Of a stretch of DNA of 59,702 nt, positions 42,149 to 51,421 are shown one piece after another (the first letter of the stretch is position 1; every line of letters starts with the position of its first letter). The notes under the pieces are model-generated. The model was not told the origin of the DNA and searched no databases. It was given only the letters and a program-made list of their open reading frames with translations. A program made the position numbers and the translations under genes. Where the stretch lies: the NCBI GenBank assembly GCA_017515475.1, contig JAFWFS010000025.1, positions 1 to 59,702 on the forward strand. The letters are read 5' to 3'. The DNA is from Erysipelotrichaceae bacterium. Lineage in GTDB: Bacteria > Bacillota_I > Bacilli_A > Erysipelotrichales > Erysipelotrichaceae.

Positions 42149-43054
42149 CTACCCCAGATGTGATTTACCTATCATCGCCGCTCCGAGTACGCCGGGTTCC
42201 GCAAGCTCCGCCTTAAGGATCGGTACTTCACCCATTGCCGGATGCGCCATGGACTTGTAGTAGGCTCTTACCAGATCGAAGTACTGATCGGAAGAATGTG
42301 AACAGCCACCGCCGATTACGAAACAGTCAGGTGCACAGATCGCCGCAATATTCGCCAGACAGGTCGCGAAGTCTTTGGACATCTTGTCGATAATGCCTAA
42401 GGCAATCTCGTTTCCTTCTGCCGCCAAAGCGAACACTTTTCTGGAGGAGTCCGCTTCTTCTCCAATCAGTTCTTTTCCTTTCAGCCCGATTGCCGTTCCT
42501 GATGCGACACTCTCCACGCCTCCGCGGTTCAGGTGGGCATAGACGGGATACTGTTTCGCTTCCGGATCAACGATGACGTTTGCCACTTCGCCGGCATATC
42601 CTTTATGACCTGAAATGATTTTTCCTTCTACGACCAAAGCACCGCCGATACCTGTTGAATGCGTCAGATAGTAGACTTCATGGTAGCCTTTTCCCGCACC
42701 CAATACAGCTTCCGCCAGACCGGCAGCGTTTGCGTCATTATCCAGAAAGACCGGAAGACCCGTTACCTTGTGCATGTTGTCGGCGAAAGGATAGTTCTCG
42801 CATCCCGGAATATTCGTAGCCTGGGTGATGACGTTTCTTTCTCCATCGACCGGACCAGGAATGGCTAGACCGATTGATTTGACATCCGTCAGATCAAACC
42901 GGCTTAGCAGTTCTAAGATGTTCGCTTCGATTTTTTCAGGTCCCTCAAGGCCATGGGAAGGTGCGATGACATCCTTGACGATTTTTCCTTCTTCGTCAAC
43001 CTGCGCGATACGCACGTTTGTACCGCCTAAATCAATACCGATATAGTAATTCAT
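42149..43054 (-). CDS. ROK-family sugar kinase without the usual zinc motif
   Basis: 301 residues. The ATP-binding start IGIDLGGTNVRIAQVD and a sugar site with DNDANAAGLAEAVLGAG identify a ROK kinase, probably a glucokinase since it heads a galactose/glucose uptake locus. The zinc-binding CxCGxxGC box normal in ROK proteins is absent; the matching region reads AHLNRGGVESVASGTA. The ATG has AGAGG upstream and a TATAAT at 43084-43079 (minus), so transcription starts about 20 nt before it. galK follows after 4 nt. Confidence 0.88.
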   Translation of the reverse strand: MNYYIGIDLGGTNVRIAQVDEEGKIVKDVIAPSHGLEGPEKIEANILELLSRFDLTDVKSIGLAIPGPVDGERNVITQATNIPGCENYPFADNMHKVTGLPVFLDNDANAAGLAEAVLGAGKGYHEVYYLTHSTGIGGALVVEGKIISGHKGYAGEVANVIVDPEAKQYPVYAHLNRGGVESVASGTAIGLKGKELIGEEADSSRKVFALAAEGNEIALGIIDKMSKDFATCLANIAAICAPDCFVIGGGCSHSSDQYFDLVRAYYKSMAHPAMGEVPILKAELAEPGVLGAAMIGKSHLG

Positions 43055-43108
43055 TATCTGTTTACCTCTTCTGCATATATTATATAATGCATTGCCCGTT
43101 TATTTGAC

Positions 43109-43138
43109 GAAGAAAAACAGTATCGTCACAATACTGTT
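43109..43138 (-). terminator. rimO terminator overlapping its stop codon
   Basis: AACAGTAT/ATACTGTT stem, then TTTC on the minus strand. The 5' arm is formed by the last sense codons and the stop (43126-43128) is in the loop. Confidence 0.8.
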
Positions 43139-44439
43139 TCTTCGTTTGCGGATACTGATCCAATCAGATCGTAGTCTTTGTAACCCGTTATCGTGATCGG
43201 ATAGAACGATCCGATCTGCAGTTCCTGGTCCGTTCTGATATACACAACTCCGTCGATGCCGTCCGGTGCAGACATGTAGGTCCTGCCGATGTAACGGTCA
43301 AACAGAGATTCATATCTTTCAATCAGGGTGACATAGGTCTTTCCGATCTTCTCCCGGTTCTTTTCTTCAATGATCTGCCGCTGCCGAAGCATCAGTTCCT
43401 GATATCTCTGATTCTTTGTTTCTTCATCGACCTGTTCATCCATCTCGCAGGCTTTGGTATCTTCTTCCGGCGAGAAAGTAAACGCGCCTAAAGAATCAAA
43501 ACGGATCTCCTTGACAAGTTTCAGGGTATCGTTGAAAGTTTCCGGTGTTTCATGCGGAAAACCGACGATCAGCGTCGTTCTGATCACGGCGTCCGGGAAG
43601 TACTTTCGGATCAAGGCGATCTTTTCCTTGATCAGCTGCACGCTTCCCCTCCTGTTCATCAGTTTCAGGATCCGGTCATTGCCGTACTGAATCGGGATAT
43701 CGAAATACGGAAGAACACGTCTGCATCTGCTCATTTCGATCAGAAGATCTTCTTCGATCTCATCCGGATACATGTAGAGAATGCGGATCCACTTGAAATC
43801 CAGCTGATCCAGTTCTTTGATCAGATCCTTCAAAGCAAATCTGCCGTAGAGATCGTGTCCGTAATAGGTCGTATCCTGAGCTACCACATTCAGTTCCTTT
43901 ACACCCATCTGAAGAAGTCGTTTTGCCTCTTCTACATTCTCTTCGATAGAGAAAGAACGGCAGTTGCCTCTGATTAGAGGAATCGCGCAGTATGCGCAGC
44001 GGTTGTCACAGCCGTCGGAAATACGCAGATAAGCCGTATAGCTGCTGTTTACCAGCTTGCGGTTCTTGCCGTAGGTATTGATGAAGCGATGGCCGAACAG
44101 CTTTGAGAGAAGTTCGGGAAGACGGTCATAGTCCCTGATCGGTATAAACAGATCGACTTCCGGGAATTCTTTCAGGCACTCCTCATAATATCGCTGTACG
44201 AAGCAGCCGGTAACGATCAGTTTCTTCAGTCTGTCCTGCTTGTATGATGCGATCTCCAGTATCGTATCGATCGCTTCTTCTTTTGCGCTTAGAATAAAGC
44301 CGCAGGTATTGATCAGGATCGCCTCGCATTGTTTCAGATCATACTCGTACTCAAAGAACGGGTCATCGAAAAGAGCGATGATGTTTTCGCTGTCGACCAG
44401 ATTCTTTGCACAACCTAATGAGATAAAACCAACTTTCAT
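43126..44439 (-). CDS. rimO: Ribosomal protein S12 methylthiotransferase RimO
   Basis: 437 residues. The UPF0004 N-terminal domain has cysteines in SLGCAKNLVDSE and NTCGF. The radical SAM cluster is SDGCDNRCAYC, and a C-terminal TRAM domain follows (GKTYVTLIERYE ... ITGYKDYDLIGSV). The GCAKNLVDSE form is diagnostic for RimO over MiaB. It methylthiolates the conserved aspartate of S12. It begins 2 nt from the MATE stop and is probably co-transcribed with it. Confidence 0.94.
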   Translation of the reverse strand: MKVGFISLGCAKNLVDSENIIALFDDPFFEYEYDLKQCEAILINTCGFILSAKEEAIDTILEIASYKQDRLKKLIVTGCFVQRYYEECLKEFPEVDLFIPIRDYDRLPELLSKLFGHRFINTYGKNRKLVNSSYTAYLRISDGCDNRCAYCAIPLIRGNCRSFSIEENVEEAKRLLQMGVKELNVVAQDTTYYGHDLYGRFALKDLIKELDQLDFKWIRILYMYPDEIEEDLLIEMSRCRRVLPYFDIPIQYGNDRILKLMNRRGSVQLIKEKIALIRKYFPDAVIRTTLIVGFPHETPETFNDTLKLVKEIRFDSLGAFTFSPEEDTKACEMDEQVDEETKNQRYQELMLRQRQIIEEKNREKIGKTYVTLIERYESLFDRYIGRTYMSAPDGIDGVVYIRTDQELQIGSFYPITITGYKDYDLIGSVSANEETVL

Positions 44440-44440
44440 G

Positions 44441-45790
44441 TTAATTCACCAGCCTTGTCAGATTATTTGCCCATTTATAACTGTTATATCTTTTTAAAGT
44501 CAAAACGAATCTTACCACCTGTTCGATCTGGCACAGCAATACGAGTACTACGATATTCTCAATGCCCAGATAAACTCCGCCGAAGGCGATCGGTATCCCT
44601 ATCGCATACATGATACCGGAATCGAGAAGATTGTAGATCCTTGAATCGCCTCCCGCTTTCAATGTACAGAACATGACATAGGTGAAGACTCTCAGGAAAG
44701 CCTTGAACCCATAGACGGCCAGAAGTCCTTTACAGGCGTTATAGGTAACAGGATCACTGATATGGTAAAGATGCAGGACTAAAGGGCTTAGCAAGACCAT
44801 GAACAGCCATAGCAGCATACCCGCAAGAAATGACAGGCCAAGATGATAACGGGATTCCTCCTTGGCTTCTTCAATGCGCCCCCTTCCCAATAATGTGCCG
44901 GTAAGAATGGATACCGCTTCTCCATAACCCCAAACGATAAACAGAGCCAGCGAGAGTATTTCGGATCCGATATAGATCACTTCCATGGAAGAACTTCCCA
45001 GCATGCCGTAGGCTTTATTGAACAGCGACTGCCCGAATCCGAACAGCATTTCGTTGAATGCGATCGGCAGGATTTTCTGAATAAACGGCTTAATGAAACC
45101 GAGGTCAAACGAGAACATTTCTTTTAATCCCAGAAAGAATACAGGACCGGTTTTTACCGTATAGATGACTGCACCGGCGGCACAGATGAATTCGCTGGCC
45201 AGGATGGCCATGCCGGCACCCGCTACGCCCTGTTTGAATACAAAGATAAACAGATAGTTGCAGATGATGTTGCAGACGACATAACTCAGAGACATGATAA
45301 AGGTGACTCTGGTTCTGTGCATGGCCTGATACATGCATTTAAAGGATAATGAGAAACACATGAAGATGACCGATACCATAACGTATTTTAGATAGGTCCA
45401 GGAATACGGCAGTATATGGGTATCGTTGAGATAGAACAGCAGCAGTCTGTCGCCGAAAACGAAGGTAACAAAGATCCAGACGGCGGCATTCAGCATGGAC
45501 AGCATCAGAAACAGCCCTTGAGTCCTGGCCATGTTTCTGTACTGTTTTGCGCCGAAGAACTGAGCACCGAATAATGCGGCTCCCGCTTCGATCCCCCACA
45601 GGAGATAATCGTGAAGGTTCAGGACGTTTACGGCATTCCCGACAGCCGTAACCATTCCGATCGAGGATACCATGATGGAACTTAGGATGGAACGGCAGCT
45701 CAGCATAAGCTGCGACAGGGCACAAGGAAGAGCTATTCTTAATACCTTCTTGTAGAAATCCTGATCCCCGATGTATTTCCTGAATTCCAT
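44441..45790 (-). CDS. MATE-family efflux transporter
   Basis: 449 residues with about 12 hydrophobic segments and the two-fold MATE organisation (LRIALPCALSQLM at the start of the first half; IQKILPIAFNEMLFGFGQ at the second). It exports organic cations or drugs by Na+ or H+ exchange; substrate unknown. ATG 45790 lies 6 nt after a perfect TATAAT (minus 45802-45797) with no Shine-Dalgarno, so the message appears leaderless. The frame extends five codons further only through that promoter box. Confidence 0.9.
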   Translation of the reverse strand: MEFRKYIGDQDFYKKVLRIALPCALSQLMLSCRSILSSIMVSSIGMVTAVGNAVNVLNLHDYLLWGIEAGAALFGAQFFGAKQYRNMARTQGLFLMLSMLNAAVWIFVTFVFGDRLLLFYLNDTHILPYSWTYLKYVMVSVIFMCFSLSFKCMYQAMHRTRVTFIMSLSYVVCNIICNYLFIFVFKQGVAGAGMAILASEFICAAGAVIYTVKTGPVFFLGLKEMFSFDLGFIKPFIQKILPIAFNEMLFGFGQSLFNKAYGMLGSSSMEVIYIGSEILSLALFIVWGYGEAVSILTGTLLGRGRIEEAKEESRYHLGLSFLAGMLLWLFMVLLSPLVLHLYHISDPVTYNACKGLLAVYGFKAFLRVFTYVMFCTLKAGGDSRIYNLLDSGIMYAIGIPIAFGGVYLGIENIVVLVLLCQIEQVVRFVLTLKRYNSYKWANNLTRLVN

Positions 45791-45796
45791 ATACCA

Positions 45797-45802
45797 ATTA
45801 TA
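45797..45802 (-). promoter_or_regulatory. -10 element of the MATE-rimO operon
   Basis: TATAAT, 6 nt before the ATG. It immediately follows the T-run of the helicase terminator. Confidence 0.6.
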
Positions 45803-45833
45803 CAAAAGAAACAGGGCTATTTATCCCTGTTTC
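45803..45833 (-). terminator. DEAD-box helicase terminator overlapping the stop codon
   Basis: GAAACAGGG/CCCTGTTTC stem with an 8-nt loop, then TTTTG on the minus strand. The stem starts in the last codons. Confidence 0.85.
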
Positions 45834-47154
45834 TCTGATTTTGTTTGTAGCGTTCAATCCTTTCTTCCTTAATCTTGGATTGGATGAACTCTCTTCTTTT
45901 TTTACGTTTGATTCTCTCTACTTCCTGGTTCTTTTTCTTTTTGTAGTTCGGTTTTACTTTTTCGTTCTTTCTGTAGAGTGTCTTGACGATCTCTTTTTCG
46001 TTCAGATCGGTCTTGAACTGTTTCTTTTTTGTCGGATTGCCGGCTTCTTTCCACTGTCCTCTCTTGTATTCCCTGGCAGTGAAACTGATTCCTTTTGATG
46101 CCAGGATCTTGATTTGAGGAATATCGCTTTCCTTATAAAGCAGATAACAGGTTCCATCTTTCTCGTTTCTGCCCGTTCTGCCGGCTCTGTGCATGTAAAA
46201 CTGCAGCTGCTTCGGCAGACCAAGCGATACGACATGGGAGATTCCGTCGATGTCGATGCCTCTGGATGCAACATCCGATGCGATGACGTACGTATATTTC
46301 TTGGCCTGAAGATCCTTGATGGCTTTTTGGCGTTCTCTGGATTCCAGACCGCCGTGGATCAGCAGAGCCTTGATCCCTCTGTCGCTTAAGTACTGATAGG
46401 TTTCGTTCGCTTCGTCTTTTGTATTGGCGAATATCAGACATACATAAGGCTGAAAGCCGCCCAGAATGTCATAGAGCGTTTCCCTGTATTCTTTGTGCTT
46501 GCAGTTGATCAGAACATGTCTGATCCTTGGATCCCTTTTCTTATCGGTAACGACAACGGTTTTCGGATTGTTCAGGTATTTCCTGACGAAAGCGTGCAGT
46601 TCTTCCGGGAATGTCGCAGAAAAACACAAGACCTGCGGATCTTTCACCATGTGAGAGAATACCGCATCGATGTCTTCCAGGAAGCCGAATTCCAGAGTCA
46701 TGTCCGCTTCATCGATGATGAACATCTGAACGAAATCGACTCTCAGGGCATTGGATACAAACAGATCCTTGATTCTGCCCGGAGTACCGATGACAATGTG
46801 CGGAGTCTTTTCAAGTTTGCTGATAGACCTGCTTTTATCGGTCCCTCCCGCAGCAAGCTGAATCCTCAGATCAGGAAAGACTTCCTTCATCAGCAGAGAA
46901 TTCCGATAGACCTGATAAGCCAGTTCCCTGGTAGGCAGTGAAATCAGTACCTGCGTCTTGTCCGACTGCGGATTGATCATCTCCATGACCGGGATCAGAT
47001 AGGCATGTGTCTTCCCCGTTCCCGTCTTGGATAGAGCAATGATGTCCTTGCGTCCGGAAGTGTATTTTAAAACCTCGTTCTGAACGGCCGTCAGTTCTTT
47101 GAAACCGTTCAGTTCAATGAATTTCTGCGTGCTTTCCTTGAGCTTTGTGTTCAT
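45817..47154 (-). CDS. DEAD-box RNA helicase
   Basis: 445 residues starting MNTKLKESTQKFIELNGF. Motif Q region ELTAVQNEV, motif I SKTGTGKTHAY, Ia PTRELAYQ, II IIDEADM (DEAD with M following), III SATFP, V ASDVASRGIDIDG and VI HRAGRTGR. A lysine/arginine-rich tail (KPNYKKKKNQEVERIKRKKRREF) probably aids RNA binding. It likely remodels rRNA or mRNA; CshB-like is my best guess. ATG 47154 is 8 nt after a TAGAAT on the minus strand and lacks a convincing ribosome site. Confidence 0.92.
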   Translation of the reverse strand: MNTKLKESTQKFIELNGFKELTAVQNEVLKYTSGRKDIIALSKTGTGKTHAYLIPVMEMINPQSDKTQVLISLPTRELAYQVYRNSLLMKEVFPDLRIQLAAGGTDKSRSISKLEKTPHIVIGTPGRIKDLFVSNALRVDFVQMFIIDEADMTLEFGFLEDIDAVFSHMVKDPQVLCFSATFPEELHAFVRKYLNNPKTVVVTDKKRDPRIRHVLINCKHKEYRETLYDILGGFQPYVCLIFANTKDEANETYQYLSDRGIKALLIHGGLESRERQKAIKDLQAKKYTYVIASDVASRGIDIDGISHVVSLGLPKQLQFYMHRAGRTGRNEKDGTCYLLYKESDIPQIKILASKGISFTAREYKRGQWKEAGNPTKKKQFKTDLNEKEIVKTLYRKNEKVKPNYKKKKNQEVERIKRKKRREFIQSKIKEERIERYKQNQRNRDK

Positions 47155-47162
47155 CCTCATAT

Positions 47163-47184
47163 ATTCTACCATATTGTGTATAAT
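47163..47184. promoter_or_regulatory. Back-to-back -10 elements of the helicase gene and ispH
   Basis: Minus-strand TAGAAT (47168-47163) and plus-strand TATAAT (47179-47184) are 10 bp apart. They lie 8 nt and 6 nt from their start codons. The geometry is the same as at truB/TtcA-like. Confidence 0.65.
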
Positions 47185-47190
47185 GAGTTT

Positions 47191-48072
47191 ATGGAAATAA
47201 GGAAAGTGGTTCCAAGCGGCTATTGCAAGGGTGTGGTGAATGCCATTCGTCTGGCAAAAAAGACCAGGGAAGAGAATCCGAACGAGAAGATTTACGTACT
47301 GGGAATGCTGGTACACAATTCCTATGTCTCAAAAGAACTGGCCGATCTGGGAATCATTACACTGGATGATACGTTCAAGAGCAAGTATGATCTGCTTGAT
47401 GAAATAAACGACGGTATCGTTATTTTTACCGCACACGGGATCGCCGATTCAATCAAGGAAAAAGCCAGGGCTAAGGGTCTGCGCTACGTGGATGCGACCT
47501 GCGTGGACGTCTTAAAAACCCAGAATATCATTAAAGATTATTTGGGCAAGGATTACGATGTCATCTACTTCGGCAAAAGAAAGCATCCGGAAGCCGAAGC
47601 CGTACTGTCGATATCGGAAAGGATCCACCTCGTGACCGATGAAGAAGATCTTGATCATCTACAGATCGACAACGATAAGGTTTTTCTGACCAATCAGACG
47701 ACAATGTCCTATCTGGAACTATCCAATCTGATGAAAGCCGCAAAAGAAAAGTATCCCGATATTGTCACAGAGGGTGAGATCTGCAACGCAACTTCATCCA
47801 GACAGCTTGCGGTAAGCAGTCTTGAAGACTGCGATCTTCTGTATGTCGTAGGCGATGTCAAGTCGAACAATACGGGAAAACTGGCGGATATCGGCAGAAA
47901 AAAAGGAATCAGAAAGGTTTTTCTGATTCAAAGCTATAAAGATATCGATATTGGGGATCTGAAGGATGTCGATAAGATCTATGTGACAGCCGGAGCATCT
48001 ACCCCGCCGAAACTGATCGATGAGGTGATCTCCTTTCTATCTTCTCAGTCTGCTGATCAGCTTGCGGACTGA
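47191..48072 (+). CDS. ispH: 4-hydroxy-3-methylbut-2-enyl diphosphate reductase
   Basis: 293 residues, last step of the MEP isoprenoid pathway, Fe-S enzyme. Conserved cysteines are in GYCKGV, VDATCVDV and EICNATSSRQ. The H/E-containing stretches AHGI, KRKHPEAEAV and the C-terminal TAGASTPP also fit. The start ATG 47191 lies 6 nt after TATAAT with no ribosome site, so it is apparently leaderless. Its 3' end overlaps the convergent flippase gene by 36 nt. Confidence 0.94.
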   Translation: MEIRKVVPSGYCKGVVNAIRLAKKTREENPNEKIYVLGMLVHNSYVSKELADLGIITLDDTFKSKYDLLDEINDGIVIFTAHGIADSIKEKARAKGLRYVDATCVDVLKTQNIIKDYLGKDYDVIYFGKRKHPEAEAVLSISERIHLVTDEEDLDHLQIDNDKVFLTNQTTMSYLELSNLMKAAKEKYPDIVTEGEICNATSSRQLAVSSLEDCDLLYVVGDVKSNNTGKLADIGRKKGIRKVFLIQSYKDIDIGDLKDVDKIYVTAGASTPPKLIDEVISFLSSQSADQLAD

Positions 48073-49692
48073 AATATCTTCCATGTCGAAGATCTTCTGC
48101 GGGATACCGAAGCCTACAGAAGCGAAATAATACACTACCAGCATCACAATTCCCAGACCTCCCATGATGAGGATATCTATTAATCTGCCGGTGATTCCGT
48201 TGACGAATTCAAACGGAATGATCCCGTGTATTGCCACCGCAGGAACAACCATAAACAGTGAAGACAGAACGATGAAGACGAAGCGGCGGGAAGCCTCTTT
48301 TACGTTGATATGGAAATTCTTCCGTAACGAATAGAAATACAGAACGATCTGAGACAGATAATACAGACCCGAAGAATAGATCATCCCATAGGCGCCAAAC
48401 AGCCTAACCATCGGGAAGAACGAAACAAACTTGATCACAAAACTGATGATCAGGGTAATGATCGCGTCTTTTCTAAGTTTCAGGGACATCATGACCGATG
48501 AGAAGATCGGAGCGATCGTTCCCAGGAATATCTGAATGCAGCTTATGGCAAACAGTCTGGTTCCCAGCTGCAGGTTGTAGTTTCCGTACATGATGTAGTA
48601 GATGTCTTTGGCAAAGAAAACGAAGATGGCGATCATCGGGATCAGAATAAAGGATACGGTATCCAGAATCTGGTTGATCTGTTTTGTGATCCTTTGGTCA
48701 TCGTGTTTTTCCAGAGATTCCGCCAGATACGGGACCATACCCGACCCGAAGCCAAGTGCCAGTACCGAAGGTATGTTGGCGATCTTTGCGACATTGGCCT
48801 GCAGGATTCCGGATGCCAGTTTGGCGTTCTCGTAGATCGACGGCCCGTTGACCTTGCTCATGTAATCCAGGAAGAATGTCGTATTGACCAGAGGCCCTGC
48901 TGTTCCCAGGAACGAAATGATGACATAAGGAATGCCCAGCGTCAGGATCTCTTTCAGAATGTCTTTCTCCGAGCACTCCGCTTCGCTTTCCTGCTGCTTT
49001 GCCAGCTCCTGTACCTGCGAGACGTCCTTCTTGCTCAAGGATACGGTATATACATAAGCGGCAATCGCTCCAAGAGATGCTGCCGCGATTGCTACATAGA
49101 TTGCCCATATGGCCTTAAAGGAAAGCAGTCTGACGAAGACGTATGCAAGCAGAAGGATAGAGAATACTCTGACGAACTGTTCCAGCACTTGAGACGAGGC
49201 ATAAAGATCCAGACGTTTCAGTCCCTGTACATAGGCTCTGACTGCGCTTAACAGCGGTACGATGATCACTGCAATCGCCAGGATATTGAACATGATCCTG
49301 AGACTGCGGATGTCTTCGATCGGAGCAGAAAAACCCAGAGACTGTCTGGACAGCGGATCGGCAATCAGAAGCAGCACCAGAGCTACTGCGACCGATAGAC
49401 CGGCGACAATGCCTGTACCGGTTTTGCGTACCGTCAGTACGGTCTTGTAGTCGTTCTTGGAACTGTATTTCGCCACCAGGGAAGCAATCGCAAAAGGTAT
49501 GCCTGCCTGAGAGATCTGCAGCAGCAGATCGTAATAGGTATAGACGATGGAATAGAAAGCCATGTTGGCTTCCCCTGCCAGCTGCGACAGTGGAGAGTAA
49601 TAAAGAAGTCCCAGAAGCTTTGAAACAAAAATGCCAAAAGAGCTTGTTAAAGCTCCCATCAGCAGCGACTGTTTCATTTTTTCTTTATTCAT
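48037..49692 (-). CDS. MurJ/SpoVB-like lipid flippase (MOP superfamily)
   Basis: 551 residues with about 14 membrane segments. The N-terminus MGALTSSFGIFVSKLLGLLYYSPL and the internal repeat at about 235-260 (LKEILTLGIPYVIISFLGTAGPLVN) are typical of the SpoVB/YtgP/MurJ group. These proteins flip lipid II or polysaccharide precursors across the membrane. Proximity to murC and tyrS supports a cell-wall role. Its start abuts the stop of the small lipoprotein gene (49693) with no gap. Confidence 0.88.
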   Translation of the reverse strand: MNKEKMKQSLLMGALTSSFGIFVSKLLGLLYYSPLSQLAGEANMAFYSIVYTYYDLLLQISQAGIPFAIASLVAKYSSKNDYKTVLTVRKTGTGIVAGLSVAVALVLLLIADPLSRQSLGFSAPIEDIRSLRIMFNILAIAVIIVPLLSAVRAYVQGLKRLDLYASSQVLEQFVRVFSILLLAYVFVRLLSFKAIWAIYVAIAAASLGAIAAYVYTVSLSKKDVSQVQELAKQQESEAECSEKDILKEILTLGIPYVIISFLGTAGPLVNTTFFLDYMSKVNGPSIYENAKLASGILQANVAKIANIPSVLALGFGSGMVPYLAESLEKHDDQRITKQINQILDTVSFILIPMIAIFVFFAKDIYYIMYGNYNLQLGTRLFAISCIQIFLGTIAPIFSSVMMSLKLRKDAIITLIISFVIKFVSFFPMVRLFGAYGMIYSSGLYYLSQIVLYFYSLRKNFHINVKEASRRFVFIVLSSLFMVVPAVAIHGIIPFEFVNGITGRLIDILIMGGLGIVMLVVYYFASVGFGIPQKIFDMEDISVRKLISRLRR

Positions 49693-50202
49693 TTATCTTC
49701 CCTCGTAGCTGACATCAAGTTTAATATACTCGGAATGAGCCGTCGTATGATCGGCGTTCTTGAACTGTACAAAGATATAAAGTGTCGTCTCAGGAGAACT
49801 GCTGACGCCGGAAGCCACGATACCCTTGACATATCCCTTTTCCGGGTTGGACTGGTTCGGGATCATGTTGTATTTGGTATCTTCAAAAATACCGACATTG
49901 GCAGCCATGTTGCTGAAATAGTTTACGCCTTTTTCGATTGCCAGCAGTTCAACATCATACATCGCCAAACGGGGATTGTCGATCGTAATGTAATATCGGT
50001 ATCCCCCATCGATTTTCGCCATGTCGGCACCGATGTCAAAATAGCCGGATTCCTCCGCAAACAGTTCGTGTTCCTGAAGCGTTTCGACCATGAGAACGTA
50101 ACGTTCATTCGGATCGGCTTTTTTTCTGCCGATTTCCCCGCAGGAACAAAGCAGGATCAATGCGGACAGGACCGTAATGATTTTCTTAGAATTCAACTGC
50201 AT
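49693..50202 (-). CDS. Small lipoprotein of unknown function
   Basis: 169 residues. A signal peptide ends in the lipobox LCSC (C21); the mature part is a predicted beta-rich domain (YRYYITIDNPRLAMYDVELLAIEK, TLYIFVQFKNAD). I recognise no family. It overlaps the end of tyrS by 17 nt and directly precedes the flippase gene, so it may assist wall-precursor export; this is guesswork from context. Confidence 0.75.
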   Translation of the reverse strand: MQLNSKKIITVLSALILLCSCGEIGRKKADPNERYVLMVETLQEHELFAEESGYFDIGADMAKIDGGYRYYITIDNPRLAMYDVELLAIEKGVNYFSNMAANVGIFEDTKYNMIPNQSNPEKGYVKGIVASGVSSSPETTLYIFVQFKNADHTTAHSEYIKLDVSYEGR

Positions 50203-51409
50203 AATAGAATTTCTTGCCCTTTTTTATGATTGTCAGTTCCTGGTTGAACGCATCTTCTTTTTTCAGGACGAAATTGAGATCCGTTGTTTTCTCTCCGTTG
50301 ACGGAGATGGAAGATCCGCTGATCAGATCTCTTGCTTCCCTGTTGGAACGGCAGGCACCGATGCTTACCAGCGTATTGATCAGAGGTGAACCGTCTTCGA
50401 TGTGCACTTTTTCCAGATCGGCAGTTCCCTGCTTCAGTTCTTCATAAGTCAGGTCTTTCAGATTGCCCCTAAAGAAAGTCTCGGCAATTCTTACGGCTGA
50501 TTCGTATGCTTCAGAGCCATGCAGGAAAGTGATGACTTCTCTTGCCAGAGCTTTATGGGCTTCTCTTAATTCCGGATGCTCATTGTTGGAGACTTCCAGT
50601 CTTTCGATCTCTTCCTTTGACAGGAATGTCAGGAATTTCAGATAATCGATGACTTTGCTGTCCTCGGAATTGATAAAGAACTGATACATTTCGTATGCCG
50701 ATGTCTTGTTGATGTCCAGCCAGATCGCCTTGCCGTTGGTCTTGCCGAACTTCTGCCCGTCGGCTTTGGTCAGTAAAGGCATCGTAAAGCCGTACGCTTC
50801 CTTGCCCAGTTTCTTTCTGATCAGTTCAATACCGGCGGTGATGTTGCCCCATTGATCCTGTCCGGCTACCTGCAGCGTTACGTTGCGTGTCTGGTAGAGG
50901 TGCAGAAAGTCGTATGCCTGCATGGTCATGTAGGAGAATTCCGTATAGGTAATGCCTTCATCCAGCCTTCTTCTGACGATGTCCTTGTTCAGCATGTAAC
51001 CGATATTAAAAAACTTGCCGACATCTCTGAGCCAGTCGATATAGCTGAAGTCTTTCAGCCAGTCGTAGTTGTTCACAACTTCAAAACCGAAAATATCGGA
51101 TGCCTGTTTCTTGAGACATTCGTAGTTGTGCTCGACTTCTTCTACCGTGATCATCGGTCTTTCGGCATCCGGTTTCGGATCGCCGATCAGGCCTGTCCCC
51201 CCTCCTACCAGAAGGATCGGATTATGCCCGGCATCCTTCAATCTCTTGGAGATGAGGAACGAAGAAAAATGACCGATATGGAGAGAATCTCCAGTCGGAT
51301 CGGTTCCGATGTAGAAAGTCAGTCCGCCTTTATTCAGCAGATCTCTTATTTCAGGTGAGGATTCATCTTTGATCAGACCTCTCCACACCAGTTCTTCATA
51401 AATACCCAT
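50186..51409 (-). CDS. tyrS: Tyrosyl-tRNA synthetase
   Basis: 407 residues, class I. HIGH-type motif DSLHIGHFSSF near residue 42, tyrosine site QVAGQDQWGN, KMSKS equivalent KFGKTNGKAIWLD, and a C-terminal S4 RNA-binding domain (NREARDLISGSSISVNGEK). It follows ccpA by 12 nt. The ccpA ... tyrS proximity is also found in B. subtilis. No T-box leader is present in this position. Confidence 0.96.
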   Translation of the reverse strand: MGIYEELVWRGLIKDESSPEIRDLLNKGGLTFYIGTDPTGDSLHIGHFSSFLISKRLKDAGHNPILLVGGGTGLIGDPKPDAERPMITVEEVEHNYECLKKQASDIFGFEVVNNYDWLKDFSYIDWLRDVGKFFNIGYMLNKDIVRRRLDEGITYTEFSYMTMQAYDFLHLYQTRNVTLQVAGQDQWGNITAGIELIRKKLGKEAYGFTMPLLTKADGQKFGKTNGKAIWLDINKTSAYEMYQFFINSEDSKVIDYLKFLTFLSKEEIERLEVSNNEHPELREAHKALAREVITFLHGSEAYESAVRIAETFFRGNLKDLTYEELKQGTADLEKVHIEDGSPLINTLVSIGACRSNREARDLISGSSISVNGEKTTDLNFVLKKEDAFNQELTIIKKGKKFYYAVEF

Positions 51410-51421
51410 ATATACCTACCT

